A program made the translations under genes and the position numbers. Below the pieces are notes generated by a model. It saw only the letters and a list, made by a program, of their open reading frames with translations, did not search any database and was not told where the DNA came from. A DNA stretch of 64,000 nt from NCBI GenBank assembly GCA_027559495.1, contig JAMXSV010000028.1, forward strand, positions 558,001-622,000, in the 5' to 3' direction. Below, in pieces: positions 47,401 to 60,359 of the stretch (position 1 is its first letter; the number at the start of each line of letters is the position of its first letter). Source of the stretch: Aurifilum marmelostoma. Taxonomy: Eukaryota > Ascomycota > Sordariomycetes > Diaporthales > Cryphonectriaceae.

Positions 47401-49976
47401 TGCTCTCATCAGCGCCTGGTCATGTGATGAGAAATAAGGCCTGCGCGCTGTCCTTCACGTTCATGATTCCATCCGTCGTCGAGATTCAAGTGCATAGGCT
47501 TTGCGCAACCAGGGACTACACACTCATCTGGGATGTTGATTTGGACCAAATCTCAACGTGTTGATTATGAATTCTAGGTTCACAATTAGTCGGGAGGGAG
47601 CCTTTTTTCGCCGTCGCAAGGCGGAAGGTGAGACGGCGCGGTGGGGACGCTGCCTGCACACACACACACACAGAGAGAGAACAAAGCCTGATGACGGGGC
47701 CATCTTCTGGGCAAATATCGACCCAAGTAGTCAGTATTAGCCAATTGGTCCCTAGACAGCGAGCTTTAAGCTGTTCTGCTTGTCTAGAACGAAAAGTAAT
47801 GATTTCTGAGTTGATTGTACACAGCCGAAATCTTAGCAGCCGTGAAGACAAATGGAGCTGCTGTGGCTGCTGTTTCGCACGTTCTCCTTCGCCCTCCCAT
47901 ACATCCTCGCGACAGCATCCATTCTGTCTCGAAACCTGTCATGCTTATGACCCCAGGACTTCTCAGTGTACGCCCCGGCTGTAACGCACCCCGCCCGGAA
48001 AAGAGTAAGTCTGAGTTACTGGGGCAGCACAACCCGGCCTGCACTCGGGAATGGTCCCATGGGCAATCATGACCTAATCCCATACATATCGATCATGGAA
48101 GTTTTGAACTTTGGCGCAGTTGTCAACACAATTAGATATAGCATTGTGATGGTATCTCAAATATGATAATTGTATCATCCCTGCTAGTATGGGTACGAGG
48201 GAATCGCATTTCCAAATTCATGCACCAAAGACAACAGTCCTGAACCGGGAGCCGGCCATCAGCTTTCAGAGAACTGGTCGAACAGCAGAGAACATATCGT
48301 ATCAGCTTTGAGGGTCTCGTGGATTTTGTAGGGTGCGTGTAGCGGCTCACCGACTTTGCCTTGATACTTTCAGCTTTCAAACGACCATAACGCACAATCT
48401 GCAATGAACCTCTGGGAGGCTGGTCACATCATAAGAGCCACATGTGGTTTCCTCGCGTATGCGCTCCACTCAACCCTGTGAATCATTGCGCGGAAGACAT
48501 AATCCTATTGGAACCGAGGAGCACAGGCTGAGATCTAGAAATGAGGTGGCTTAGTATCAGATATTGTGTTTGAGCTCTGCCATTCGAATCGTGTCCTTCT
48601 CCCGTTTTCGAGTCCACTGGGGCTCGTCAAAAAGGCTGCGTGTGCTCAATAGTTGGAGCCATCATTGGGCCTGGCTGTATATAGCAGTGCGCCCGAACTA
48701 CGCAGCATAGTGTTCTCGATACCAAAACTTTTGTGATGAATTGACTGTGTCCGGCGAGAGCAGTGTGATTGCCGAATAAAGTCACTCGTGCATATTTGTC
48801 TGGATAGCAAAATACTCACATCAAGAAAAAGGTGCTCAGTGTCCCAGGGATCAGAGATAGGTTGCTCAGGTTTCGACTGCTTGGCCTGGCTGTTATGATC
48901 AAGGTCTCAGCAAACATCTATTTCCGGCTTCATAGGCACTTCATCGCTTGAAATAACCCAGCTAAGTGCACAGAATTTCGGAAAGAACGAAGACGAATCA
49001 TGATCAGGATTAATTGTTACTTCTCTCTGCCTACTGACAAGAAAAATGAATATAATTAGTTCACTCTAGCATGGGAAATATGAAGAGGTAGTTGTGAGCT
49101 TCATTGTCGTAAGAATAGATCTAGACACTTAGATTAACATATTTATTTAATGAATATTTGAAATTGGTAAAAGGCAATTATGCAAAGACCTATAGTCAAG
49201 GCACTGTCAAGATATCAAATGTGGGGCGTGTCGTCGAGGATACACTGACTCTATCTAGATGATGACTTATAGTGAATACTATAGTGAGGAACAATTTGCC
49301 TATCAAAATATGATTTTTTTACTAATTTGATTGTTCTATTCATTCTTGCGGAAGCTATAATCATAGTATAGCTGTCTAGGTCGGGCCTGAGCAGAAGTGT
49401 GGACTCTTATAATTCTCTATAGAGTGCTGAACATCAGCCACGATTTTATCCATGTAAGTCTGTGGGACATCGCAAAAATGGGATCAGAAACAAGTACGAA
49501 TGTCAGTAGAAGAACCATAATACTATACAACAAGCAGGTATTTTGTAGGCCTAGAGAAGCCGCCTGTGGACTAAAGTCAGCGCCGCGACTAACACTTCAT
49601 TCAATGAACTTCAGGCAAGGGGCAGCTAATTGGAAGAAGGACGCAGAGGGATTCACATCAGATTGCGTCAATTAGCCTTTTCCGATCATGGAGCAATTTG
49701 AAGATCGAATGGCCAGAATTGGGAATTAAAAGAAATAAAACAAACGGCCGGGGGGGGGGGGGCGGATGGGGGGAGGACGCCTTTGATGAACAAGTACTTA
49801 CGTAATCCATCCTCGCCGATTTCAGGCCGAGGCCGAGATCCAACTTTTTTTCTATCCCATCGAAGAGTCTCTCAGCAAAGAACTAATCCGTTGAATCACT
49901 GCTTGCGCGCTCCTCCGGTTACTACCTTGCTAATATCCTATCAAAAGCACTATATAATCGGAGCGACGTGCACAAG
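41434..49976. other. 8.5-kb gene desert between divergent cdc25 and pol5
   Basis: No gene is supported. The part nearest cdc25 (to about 42850) is pyrimidine-rich on the minus strand, with TTC/TCC-like and CAG-type repeats, and probably holds the cdc25 promoter and leader. From about 42.9 to 48.1 kb the DNA is of ordinary composition, with scattered short open frames that show no family motif. From about 48.5 to 49.7 kb it becomes AT-rich. A run of 13 G lies at 49750-49762 just upstream of pol5. A decayed mobile element or unannotated non-coding transcript cannot be excluded. Confidence 0.5.
49750..49762. repeat. Poly(G) run of 13
   Basis: An isolated homopolymeric G run about 215 bp upstream of the pol5 start codon, with a second G-rich run close by. 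Such tracts are error-prone in sequencing. Confidence 0.75.
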
Positions 49977-52900
49977 ATGGCTCGTCAGAAGCGAAAGCAC
50001 CAAAAGGAGAATCCTAATTCCATTGAACCCTCCAAGAAACGCATCAGGACCGACGAGGATGCGCCCGATGCTCAACCACAACAGCTGCCCAAGCCGCCGA
50101 GTCTTCAGCCCAAGAAGAAGATTACTGGCGCTCCCGCCAAGCCTCCCTCGAAGAAGCAGCTCCTTTCCGACAAGTCCACCTTTCCAGACGAGCAAGACCG
50201 TACGATCGAGGCGCCTCTCTACGAATATCTGGGCAGCGAGGACAGCGACGAGCGCCTGCAGGCGGCTGATGTTATTATCTCGAAGCTTCTCGACGGCGAG
50301 GGCGTGTCCGAGTCCACTTTGGACAGGCACCTCGAGAAGCGACTGTTCAGAGGCCTGGCGAGCAGCAGGAAGGCCTCAAGGCTGGGTTTCAGCGTTGTGC
50401 TGACCGAGATCCTGCAACAACTATGGGGCGAGAAGGACCTCTGCGGCCAGAGATACCGAGGCCTGACTTTCAACTTTGTCCTCGAGACACTTACGGAGAG
50501 GACGAAACCTGTGGGCAATATCGCCGGCCAGGAAGAGAGAGATCATTACTTTGGCCAGCTTTTTGGAATCGAATGTTTTGTCCGCGCCAAAGTTCTCTTC
50601 GACGATGTCACGCGGTGGCACACGATTTTGGACCTGCTTCTGAAGCTTTCCAAGAAGAAAATTTGGCTGAAGCCACAATGTGCCTGGATCATTGTGCAGA
50701 CGGCGCCGCAGATGGACCAGGCCATCGCCGAGGAGACCTTGCGGAAACTCGACGGGGCTGGGTGGGCCAAGAGCCCGGAGGCTGTCGCGCTGACGGTGAT
50801 ATTCACCGAGCGGTTCCCCAAGATCAAGCTGCCCTCCAAGTCGTGGCGAGACTTTCTGTCCTCGAAATATCTGGGCGAACTGCCCGCCGTCCTAAAAGAT
50901 AGTAGCAAGCAGGAAGTGCACGGCCAGGACGCCGCCGGAAAGCAGAAGCAGGCCAGCTGGACGGCACAGCTGCATTTCGTCTGGGATATCATCCTGGCGC
51001 ACTACGTCAAGCTTGCCGCCGCAAAATCCAACAATGCTTCTGAGCAGTTCAAGCAATTCTGGACACGGGTCGTGGACCAGGGATTCTTCTCCAAGACAGC
51101 CAGCGAACCGCAAAAGTTCACCGGGTTCATGATCTTTCAGAAATTCCTTGAGTTGGGAACGTCACATCCCCACATTATCGAGAACCTTTTTTCACAAAAC
51201 CTCACCATCTGTCTGATCCATCAGGCTGCCATAAAGGACCGCTATCTGCACCGGGCCGCTACCAAATCCCTCAAGGCGATTGAACGTGCTGCCGAATCGG
51301 ATCCGGATGTCGTGCCTGTGGTTCTACAGGCCCTTCTCGGCAAGCATGGAATCTACAATTTTGACCAAAAGACCAATGGCAAAACCGTTGACAGGCTGCT
51401 GCATTGCTTGAAACCGAACCATGCCTCGGAGGTTATCAAGATTCTGAGGCGGCTTGTCCTAGACTCTGATGGGTAAGCTCTTCTATATCGTCTCTTCAGA
51501 ACTGGCCGAGCATGTCGCTGACTTCATTTCCACAGAGACAACCCTGAGAACCATCTTTTGGTTTATGCAGACTACCTGTTCCGCCTAGCAACGATGGTGG
51601 CCCCGGATACAGATGCGAAGAGCACATCAACATTGTCTGTTGGTGGTACAGCCCTGCAGGAGTTCTCCAAGCTCGCGTATCCAAAGGCCGGCAAAGCTGT
51701 GGCTGGCTTTAGCGACAAGACGAAGGTCATCCTGCGGCAGCGGCTTAACTCAGCTTTGGCAAAGTTTGTCAAACGACCAGAAGACTTTGGCGAGTTCTGC
51801 AGCGCCATCATGTCGATCGACTCGAGTAGTGTCGAGATGGATGACGAGCTGCAGGAGGAGCTGCTTGAGGCGCTCGAGAAACTACAGAAGCTGACCCAGC
51901 CGAAGAAGTCCAAGGATGACGAAATGAACGGAGCATACCAGGGTCTCGCTCTGCTGTATGCTGTGGCGATCCTGCAGCTCTATAATGAAGAGCCCGACGC
52001 GGTGGAAATCCTGAACGATCTGGCGCAATGTTACGAGAAGCTCCTTAGCAGGGAGCAGGATGACAATGACGACGCTGACGTCTCGGTGCTGCTTGTGGAA
52101 ATCCTGCTCGCCATGGTCGCGCGCCCGTCATCACTGCTGAGACAGACCGCGGAGCGGGTGTTTGAGGGATTCACGGGTCTCATGACGAAAGATGCACTGG
52201 TACTTCTTACAGACACCTTGGCAGCAAATGAGAACGCTGAGGGCCTCCGGGCACTATTTGATACGGATGCGGATATGGATGATGCCGCAGAGGCCGGTGA
52301 TGAAGAGGAAGATGGCGATTCTGACATTGCCTCTGATGTTGAGTTTGTCGAAATAGGAGGAGCTGGTGCTGAGGACGAGTCGAGCAACGAAGACGAGGAC
52401 GAGGAGGAAGCAGGCGACGACGAGGACAAGGAGGAGGACGACGACGAAGATGACAACGAAGGTCACGATGAACAGTACAAGGACCTCGACGACGCGCTCG
52501 CCAACCTTCTCAACAGCCACCGTCTCGACAAAGACAAAGACGCCGAATCCTCCGACTCCGACTCGGACATGAGCGACTCCGAGATGATGGCCCTGGACGA
52601 GAAGCTCTCGGCAACGTTCAAGATGCGCATGCGCGACAGCAACAAGAAGAAGGAGAACCGGGACGCAAAGGAGACCGTTGTCAATTTCAAACACCGCGCT
52701 CTGGATCTTCTGGCCATCTTTGCGCGGAAGGAGGCCACCTCTCCGCTGGTGTATGATATCCTGATACCGCTTCTGCAGCTGGTGCGCACGACGAAGACGA
52801 AAGATCTAAGCAAGAAGGCGGGCAACATCATAGCAGAGCTGCCCAAAGCGCAGAGGAAGGTCAGGGGAAGCGAGGAGGAGGGACGGCAGGAGAGCGAGGC

Positions 52901-53225
52901 TGATCTGGACGAGCTGAGTGCTCTGCTCGAGGACATCCACGGGGAGATGGTCAAGGACGACTCTCATGCTCACGCGAAGACTGCGTCGACGGCGTGCCTG
53001 CTGGTCGTGAACAGCATCCTCACCAGGGATGTGACCCAGTTCCAGCTCATCTGGGATAAGTATGGCGGACTTGCGATGCAGTGGGCCACGCGTGGCGGCT
53101 TCCAGTTCTCGACAATCATCTCGGACTGGACGCAGTGGATACAATCACATCCAACACTGGTTGCAAAGACCGTGTCTGAGGAGTCCAAGGACGAGTTGCC
53201 AAAGAGAGGAGCAGAGCAGAAGTAA
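49977..53225 (+). CDS. pol5: Pol5/MYBBP1A family nucleolar protein (DNA polymerase phi), two exons, 1061 aa
   Basis: Despite its polymerase name the yeast homologue acts in rDNA binding and 60S ribosome assembly, not replication. Exons are 49977-51472 and 51536-53225; the 63-nt intron splits a Gly codon (GG|A) and gives DSDGDNPENHLLVYADYLFR. The start MARQKRKHQKENPNS opens a Lys-rich nucleolar-type tail, then the conserved repeat region (EYLGSEDSDERLQAADVIISKL, KRLFRGLASSRKASRLGFSVVLTEIL). A long acidic tract (about 52300-52480, Asp/Glu-rich) and a Ser/Asp-rich block (SSDSDSDMSDSEMMALDEKL) follow, typical of this family. The C-terminal part is helical and ends LPKRGAEQK. Length fits fungal Pol5. 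It converges with the proteasome gene. Confidence 0.93.
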
Positions 53226-53569
53226 TAGGTCAAAGGTTGGAATGCTACCCGAGGATCAGTCGTATAGCTTGAGCATTTTTCAACTTCCGATATAGCACAG
53301 AGTCCAAAGGGAAATGAAAAAAAGGGTGTCATTATTCTATCATGCCTGGATTCGTCGACCTTGTTCATGCTGGTGATACAAGGGCTGATGAAGATGCGGT
53401 TTCTGCTCGCTCATCAATTGTGAGACTGAGGGCAGCACACTCGATTTCCGTATGCAGACCTGAAAAGCCCCGAACCTGACTACTACTGCCCATATGAAAG
53501 GAGGTCGCAATCCGCCCATAGTCGCTGAGCTGAGCTCTATCTCCTCACGACTTTCGCCCGGAGGTAGCC
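53226..53569. other. Convergent intergenic region between pol5 and pre10
   Basis: 344 bp between two stop codons, enough for both 3' UTRs; nothing else was recognised. Confidence 0.5.
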
Positions 53570-54653
53570 TCAGTCCTCCTCCATCTTATCGTCGTCCTTC
53601 TTCTCGTCCTCCTCATCCTCATCGTCTTTCTCCTTTGCTAACCGCAGGGCCTCCTCGATCAGCTTCTTGGGGACCTCCTCATGCCGACCCTTGGTGGGGC
53701 CGTCCTGGCCGCTGATCCAGCTCATCTCCAACTCGTACTCCTTGTCCTTGTTATCGTCGTGGGCGGTGTGGATGATGCGCGCGGCCTCCTTGACGGCTTG
53801 CTCGAGGGTGATGCCCTCCCCACCGAGGTCCAGCTTCTCCAGCTCTGCCTTGGCGGCCTGGCGGCCTTTGCCCGTCGCGGCGCCGTAGTAGCCCCAGTAC
53901 ATGCCCGAGGGCTCGATCATGTAGAGGAAAGGACCACCGTGCTTCTTGCCCTGAGCCTTGCCGCCGGCACCGCACGAAGGACCCGATCCGACTTGGCCGT
54001 CCACGGGAAGCTCAAGCTCGCTGTCGAAGCCGCCCACGATGGCGGTGATGCCAAAGGGGCGGACGGACTGGTACAGGGTGTAGGCCTGTAGGTAGCCGCC
54101 CATGCGGGAGGCGAGGTCGGCGGTCGTGATGGGCGCCTTGAAGTTGTCGCGCCAGGATCGGGCCTCGTCGCGTGCACGGTCGATGAAGTGTCTGCCGTCG
54201 GGAATCATGCCAGAGTAGACCTGGAGGGGAAGGAAGGGTTCAAGAGCTGTCAGCCTTATTATTATCCTATGGGTTCTGCAACACCCTTTGTAGGAGAGTG
54301 GGCCGATGGGTGTGTGAGAAGAGAGTATTTGTGTGGGTGAATTTAACGTACAACGCCCAGATGTCTGTCAACAGTTGCAATCCTCTTGTTTGCGCCAGCC
54401 TTCAGCAACTTGGACGTGACGACCTTCTCAACTGCAAGGACAACGCCGTCTTTGCACCTGATGCCGATGGATGTGCCGCCATTCTCGACTGCCTTGACGG
54501 CGTACTCGACCTGGAAGTTTCGGCCGTCGGGGGAGAAGATGGAGTTGGCGAGATCGTAGCCGGTTCCTATCGAAGTCTGTGGAGCCAAGTGGTCAGCCTG
54601 TGACACTGGAGGAGGGCCAGCAGCAGGTTGGCTCGTCTGCAATTGCTTACCAT
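53570..54653 (-). CDS. pre10: 20S proteasome subunit alpha7 (Pre10/PSMA3 type), three exons, 292 aa
   Basis: Non-catalytic outer-ring subunit of the 20S core. Minus-strand exons: 54651-54653 (the ATG alone), 54352-54576 and 53570-54220; introns of 74 and 131 nt, GT-AG. The spliced N-terminus MTSIGTGYDLANSIFSPDGR holds the alpha-type signature and matches yeast Pre10 closely. Then come VEYAVKAVENGGTSIGIRCKDGVV, DRHLGVVYSGMIPDGRHF across exons 2 and 3, LYQSVRPFGITAIVGGFD, EPSGMYWGYYGAATGKGRQAAKAELE and an acidic C-terminal tail (EKDDEDEEDEKKDDDK) typical of alpha7. An insertion GSGPSCGAGGKAQGKKHGG between two strands is longer than in yeast. Identity is very secure. Confidence 0.96.
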
Positions 54654-55432
54654 TGTGATGGTCTGTCTGTGTTTGAATGGGAAGAACGCTTCGGGAGAAA
54701 AACGAAAGGGTATGGTGCTTGTTGAACGGCGATGTGAAGAATGGTGTGTGGACTGTAGAGATGGAGGGAAGGGGGAGAGGATCGGAGGGAAGGATAGTCT
54801 TGGGTGATGAAGGTTGGCACTTGAGAGAGCTTCAGACTGACGTTGAGCAACGCAGCTCGTAACGCGCAGCTCCCAGCTGCCTTGACATGTGGCGTTGCTG
54901 CCACCTACTGTGGCTTGAATGCAGCTGTGTAACCCCTGCTGTGGCTTGAGCGTCTTTGGTCTGTTCAGGGTTAGGGTCTAGCAACATCCTCCAATATCTA
55001 TTCTGTCAGATCCTCCGTCCTTACTTGCCCACGTTCTTCTACCTCGATCTCGACTTGCGGTTAACTTCAAGTGGGAAGATCCTGACTCCAGTCATTCTTG
55101 GCCAAGACCTCGACCATATCGTAGCCGTAGCCATCTTCCCATGAACCGATTCATCAGACTCGTTGAAGCCACGGGCGTCAATGTTGGCAACGGCGCGTTT
55201 CCGAGGTACATATTCCATGGAATTGAGTGCCTCGAAACTGGCAAGGCCGCTCATGGTTTTCTTGTAAAGCTTTGCCTGTGGAGAGCCTACCCAACTATAG
55301 AGGCTGTCAAACCTGAATACAGATTCTTCATGCTCGTGACGAGTAGTCGCTAATTTATTGTCGGGAGAAATGAACCATCTACCCCTCCTCTGACTGCCCA
55401 ATTGGTGCGGAGAATTATAGGAACGCGCATAT
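54654..55432. other. Intergenic between pre10 and the copia element
   Basis: The part next to 54653 is the pre10 promoter. From about 55039 to 55401 there is a 120-codon minus-strand open frame (start MGSQRRGRWF) ending shortly before the LTR; it has no recognised motif and could be a gene remnant or chance. The base composition falls sharply at about 55430, where the retrotransposon starts. Confidence 0.4.
55428..55432. other. Left target site duplication of the copia element
   Basis: CATAT immediately before the left LTR, matching CATGT at 60578-60582 after the right LTR except for one G-to-A change of the RIP type. Confidence 0.6.
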
Positions 55433-55650
55433 TATTATAAAAGAGTGACTATAAAGCTTGATTCTATCTATCTAAGCTATCTAGAGATTGAAGAGGAGGT
55501 TTATTTATCTTTAAATAATTATAAAAAGGCCTTAATTAGTTAAGGAATAAATCCCTTAGTCTATATACATTAAACGCCTTCTAATGCCCTTATTATTTAG
55601 AGAGGGCAATAATTGTAATAATTGTGAAAATTATGCCTTATTTATTAATA
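55433..55650 (-). repeat. Left LTR (3' LTR of the element), 218 bp
   Basis: Aligns without gaps to 60360-60577; differences seen by eye are all transitions. Its inner half (55510-55650) is strongly AT-converted, its outer part less so. The original TG...CA ends have become TA...TA. Confidence 0.9.
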
Positions 55651-56699
55651 TACTCCTATAAAGTGCTATTTCTTTATATTATTTACCTAAATAGTCTAGT
55701 ATTATTACTTTTCTATTAGTATTTTATACTAGCCTTATCCTTTTTAGTATTACTATCTAGCAATAGCTATTTAAAAGCTTTATTAGGCTATTAGCTAATT
55801 AATCTTTAGTAAGTATCTATTTAATAAGAATTTGCCCTACTAATATCTTATTGCATATAAAGTATTCTTTTAAGAAAATATATCTTATTTGCTAATAGAA
55901 TTCGGGATTTTTTATTAGCTTAATAGCGCCTTAATTATTGCATTTAATTATAAGAATTAATAAAATCTTTAGTTTAATAAAAAAGTTTTTAATCTAAAGC
56001 TTTATTTATATTCCCTTATAAATAGCATAATATTTAGCTTCTATTATTAAGATTATTATATAATTTATTTATTTAGAATATTATGCTATTATATTATTTT
56101 CTATTTATATAACTATACTATATATTAAATAGCCTATAGATTTATCTTCTTTTTAATCTAAATTTATCTAAATAGATATAAAAAGCTTTTTCTTTAAGCT
56201 AACTAATTTATAGCTAAAATATTTATTATTCTAATATATTTATAGCATTTATTATTATTTATTACTAATTTTAAGGCTAAGGCTTTTAGTGCTTTAATAA
56301 TAGCGAAATTTATATTTAAGAAAAGCCTAATTCTCTATTAAGAGATTATAATTATATCTTAAGATTATAAATAGCAGAAAGGCAAAATTAGGCCTTATTT
56401 AAATTATTAAATATATTAATTAGCTATTATCTAATTAATATATTATAATATCTTTATTTAAAGCCTAGTATTTATTTAGTTTAGCTAGAGCTAAAGATCC
56501 TAATGCAAAAGAAATAGATAAAGATTTTATATCTTTATAGCTACTTTCTAGAAGCAATTATTTAGTATATGCCTCTTAAGCAAGCCTAAGAGAATATTAA
56601 TTGCAATTTCTAGTAATAGATATTCCTAGGAAATAGGCTATTTAGCCTAAATCCTTGATATTAAATCTTTCTAAAAGGCCTTATTTAATAAGATTAATA

Positions 56700-57140
56700 C
56701 TTATTTATTTAGGGCTTATTAGAAAAAGATTATTAATATAGCTGCAAATAATAATCTTTAATTAATAATTAATAAGAATTGCTATATTACTATAAAGCTA
56801 AATAAAGCTTATTTTAAGAAGTTTACTAGTTAGCTTCTTTTGCTATTATTATAGTAATTGCTTAAGGCTATAAAGCAACTTTATTACTTAAAGAATTTGC
56901 AGCTTTAAGGGGTTAAATCTAATAGTATTTTCTTTAGAATATTTAGCTAGAAATTCTGCTAAGCTATTTAGTACTTTAATAAAGACTTCTTTCTTAAGAT
57001 TGCTATTTAGAAAAGCTACTATTATATTAATTTAATTAATTTTCTAATTAAGTATTACTACTAAATAGAAGAGAATCCTTTAGATTAATGCCTTACTAAC
57101 TAATGCGAATATTTTATTAAAATTAATGCCCTCTTATTAA
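56700..57140 (-). pseudogene. Copia reverse transcriptase remnant
   Basis: Residual reverse transcriptase similarity on the minus strand, interrupted by many stop codons. Visible motifs are GINFNKIFA, AFLNSNLKKEVF, LLYSLKQ (family YGLKQ) and SYINN (family YVDD). Order and spacing are those of Ty1/copia rather than gypsy elements. Confidence 0.8.
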
Positions 57141-60100
57141 GTAAATTCTTATACTACTACTTAAACTTTATATTCTAAGATCTTTCTATTTCTATTAAGC
57201 TTTCTTTTAAAGATATATTGCATTTCTAGAATATAGTATTTAAAGTACTATTCTTAGGCTTAAAATACTCTTAATTAAATAAAATTTCTAAGCTTTTTAT
57301 ATAAGCTAGTATACTATTTAGCCTAATTATAGTTATAGAAAGCTTTATAAAGTATATTTAGTTTATTTAGAAATAAGAGTACTATATTAGCTAGAAAATA
57401 TAAGATTCTAGCTCTAATAGGCTTTTAGCCTAATATAAGCATTAGTATTTATTTAATAATTAGCTAGTTAATAATAATTATATTAATAGTAGTGCTAATA
57501 AGCCCTTTAATAGAGATTAAAATCTTATAGCCTTCTTAAATCTTATATATTATAAGATTTACTATAATAATAATCTTTTAGTAGAGTATACTAAATTATT
57601 TAGTTAGATATACTCTAAATTAAGTAAAAGGCTTTATAATATTTATATTTAGCAGTTAATTTAGTATAATACTAAGCTTTTCTTTTAGCTTAAATTTATT
57701 ACTTTATTAATAATATTTATTAGAAATATAAATTATATATTATTGCTTAAGTATAATAGCATTGCTTAGATTTAGTTTATAATTATTACTTAGAAGGCAT
57801 TTATTAAAAAAAGCTTTATAAGAATACTAATTTAGTATTTTTATTTAATTATTAATAGTAAAATTTATAATAGCTATTGCTACCTTAAATAGATAAGGCT
57901 ATAGTAAGTATAGCATCTTTAGGTCCTTTATTTAGCAATATGCCTTTTTTATAATAATGCAATTTAAATATTTAGCTAAGCTATTCTATTTAAATATATA
58001 TAATAATAATAGCATTAGCCTAATTCTTTTCTTTCTAAGCTACTATTAAAGCTTATTTTTATTTTTTCTTAAAAGCTTTATACTATTATCTATATAAACT
58101 CTTTAAATCTTAGCTTTCTACTAATAATATAAGATTTTAAGCATTTTTAAAACCTTTTTAAGGCTTAATTCTTTATTAGAAAGTATAGTAAACTAATAAT
58201 AAGCATATTTCTCTTTAGTAGCAAAGATGCTATATTATTTGCTATTTATCTTTTTTATTACTATAGAAAAAGAGTTAAGATACTAAATCTCTTTAGCGCT
58301 TTTAGGCTTAGTAAATTCTTAGCCTAATATATACTTAAGAATCTTTCTATAATTATAGGCTTTATATATAAAATCTTTCTTTTATTTAGAAGAAAGCACT
58401 TCTAGCTTAATACTAGCTATTGCTAAAGCAATTCTTAGAATAGCTTCTTTGCTAATATGCTCTAAGTATTAATGCTATTTAGCTAGATTAATAGCTAAAG
58501 CTAAAAATTTTATAGCTTTATTTAAGAAAAATATGCTATATACTATTAAAGTAATAATATTAAAGTTATTATTAAACTATATAATTATACTATATTCTTA
58601 GAGCTTAAGAAGATTAAAGTTTCTAATTCTTAAGCCTTTCTTATAAAGGCATAGAATGCTAATAATATCTTAAGCAAATTTAAAGCAGAAATATATTTAA
58701 TATAAAGTAAGATTATTAGTAATACTATTAATTTTGCACTTTAGCTATACTATTCTAACTCTAAAAGAAGTTACTAAATCTTCTTCTATAATAATAGCTA
58801 ATATATTTATTAAATAGTTAATACTAATAAACTTTTCTTTAATGCTAAAGATATAGCAGATAGCATTTATATTGCTATAGATCTCTTATTAATAGAGTTA
58901 TTAATAGAAATATTAATATTAAGTAGAAAAGAGAATATAATAATAATATATAATTAGCAATAATAGTTTCTATATATTAAAGTTCTTAAGGAATTTAATA
59001 TATTTAAAGCTTAGGATAGCTTAATTTAAGCTTTTTAATTAGCTAAATTTATAGTAAGCATTAAGTATAGCTTAAAAGAAAAGAAAGGCATATTAATAAT
59101 CTTTTTTTAATAGCTTATTATTTAGATATAAGGTTTATCTCTTAAGTGCCTATATTTCTATCTTTTTTACTATTCTTTTTCTCTATTTTTCTCTTATATT
59201 TCTACTTATTCTTTTTCTGCCTTTTTTTAGAATAGATAAACTAATAATTATTAGCTAAATAGTTATAATAAGAGCATATTTTATTATTCTTTTTTCTACT
59301 TTTTTTCTTCTTTTATTACTTTATAAAATTTGCGCTTTTAAGAGTTTTTAAATTCCTTACCTTATTAATATAATTAGCTTAAATAGCTCTAAGAATAAAT
59401 TAGCCTTAAAGGCTTAAATATATAGATTACTTAATATATATAATCTATTAAAGATATTTAATTTAAATGCTTTAAATAAAATTAATTTAATACTTTATAT
59501 TTTTTACTTAATAGCTAAAGAAGATTAGCTTCTCTTTAATAAAATTAAAAGCATTTATATATTTGCTTAGAGTTTTATAAAATTTGCTTTAAATAGTCTA
59601 AAGCTTTATAAAAAGCTTTTAGTATTAAATAGATCTAATGCTTATAGCCTAATTTCTTAAAGTAAGCTATTTAGTAATTAAATTAGAAATATAAGCAATA
59701 AAAGCTTTAGCTTTCTTTAAATAGAATTATTAAATTATTAAGTTAATAGTAGCTAATTTAATATTCTTATTTAAAGGGTTATTAAGATTAATTAAAATTG
59801 CTATTAAGGCTTTATTAATATTAATTAAATAGCTTTTTTTCTTAATCTTTAAGAAGAAGGATTTAAATAGGTTAAATTTATAATATTTAAGAAGAAGCTT
59901 CTTTATAGCAAGCTCTTATAAAAGCTAATTACTCTAATAGAAATAATTTTCCTTACTAAATTGCTTTAAGGCTAAAAAGCTTTTTTTTCTATTCTTAATA
60001 TTAGATATAATAATTAATAAATAAAAGAGTTTTTTATAAGTAATTAATATACTTAGCTAAGCTATTTCCTCTAGCTATGCCTAGCTTTTTTTTAGAAGGC

Positions 60101-60359
60101 TATTAAACTAAAGCCTTTAAGTTTATAAATATGCTATATTTGCATTCTAAATATATATTTCTAATATTAATAGTCTTTTATTAATTAGATATAGAGAATA
60201 TAAAGTATAGCCTTAATAATAAGAATAATAAAAAGGAATTCTAGTATTTATAAATATAGAAAAAATATATTAAGCACTAAGCTTAAATAGATAATAGAAG
60301 ATATAATATAAATAAATTTTAAACTGCTAAAGCTAGAGATTATAATTATATTAATAATA

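Noticed and set aside
55651..60359. AT-rich block as a centromere or mitochondrial insert
   Set aside because: Direct LTRs, target duplication and copia reverse transcriptase motifs explain it as a RIP-mutated retrotransposon.
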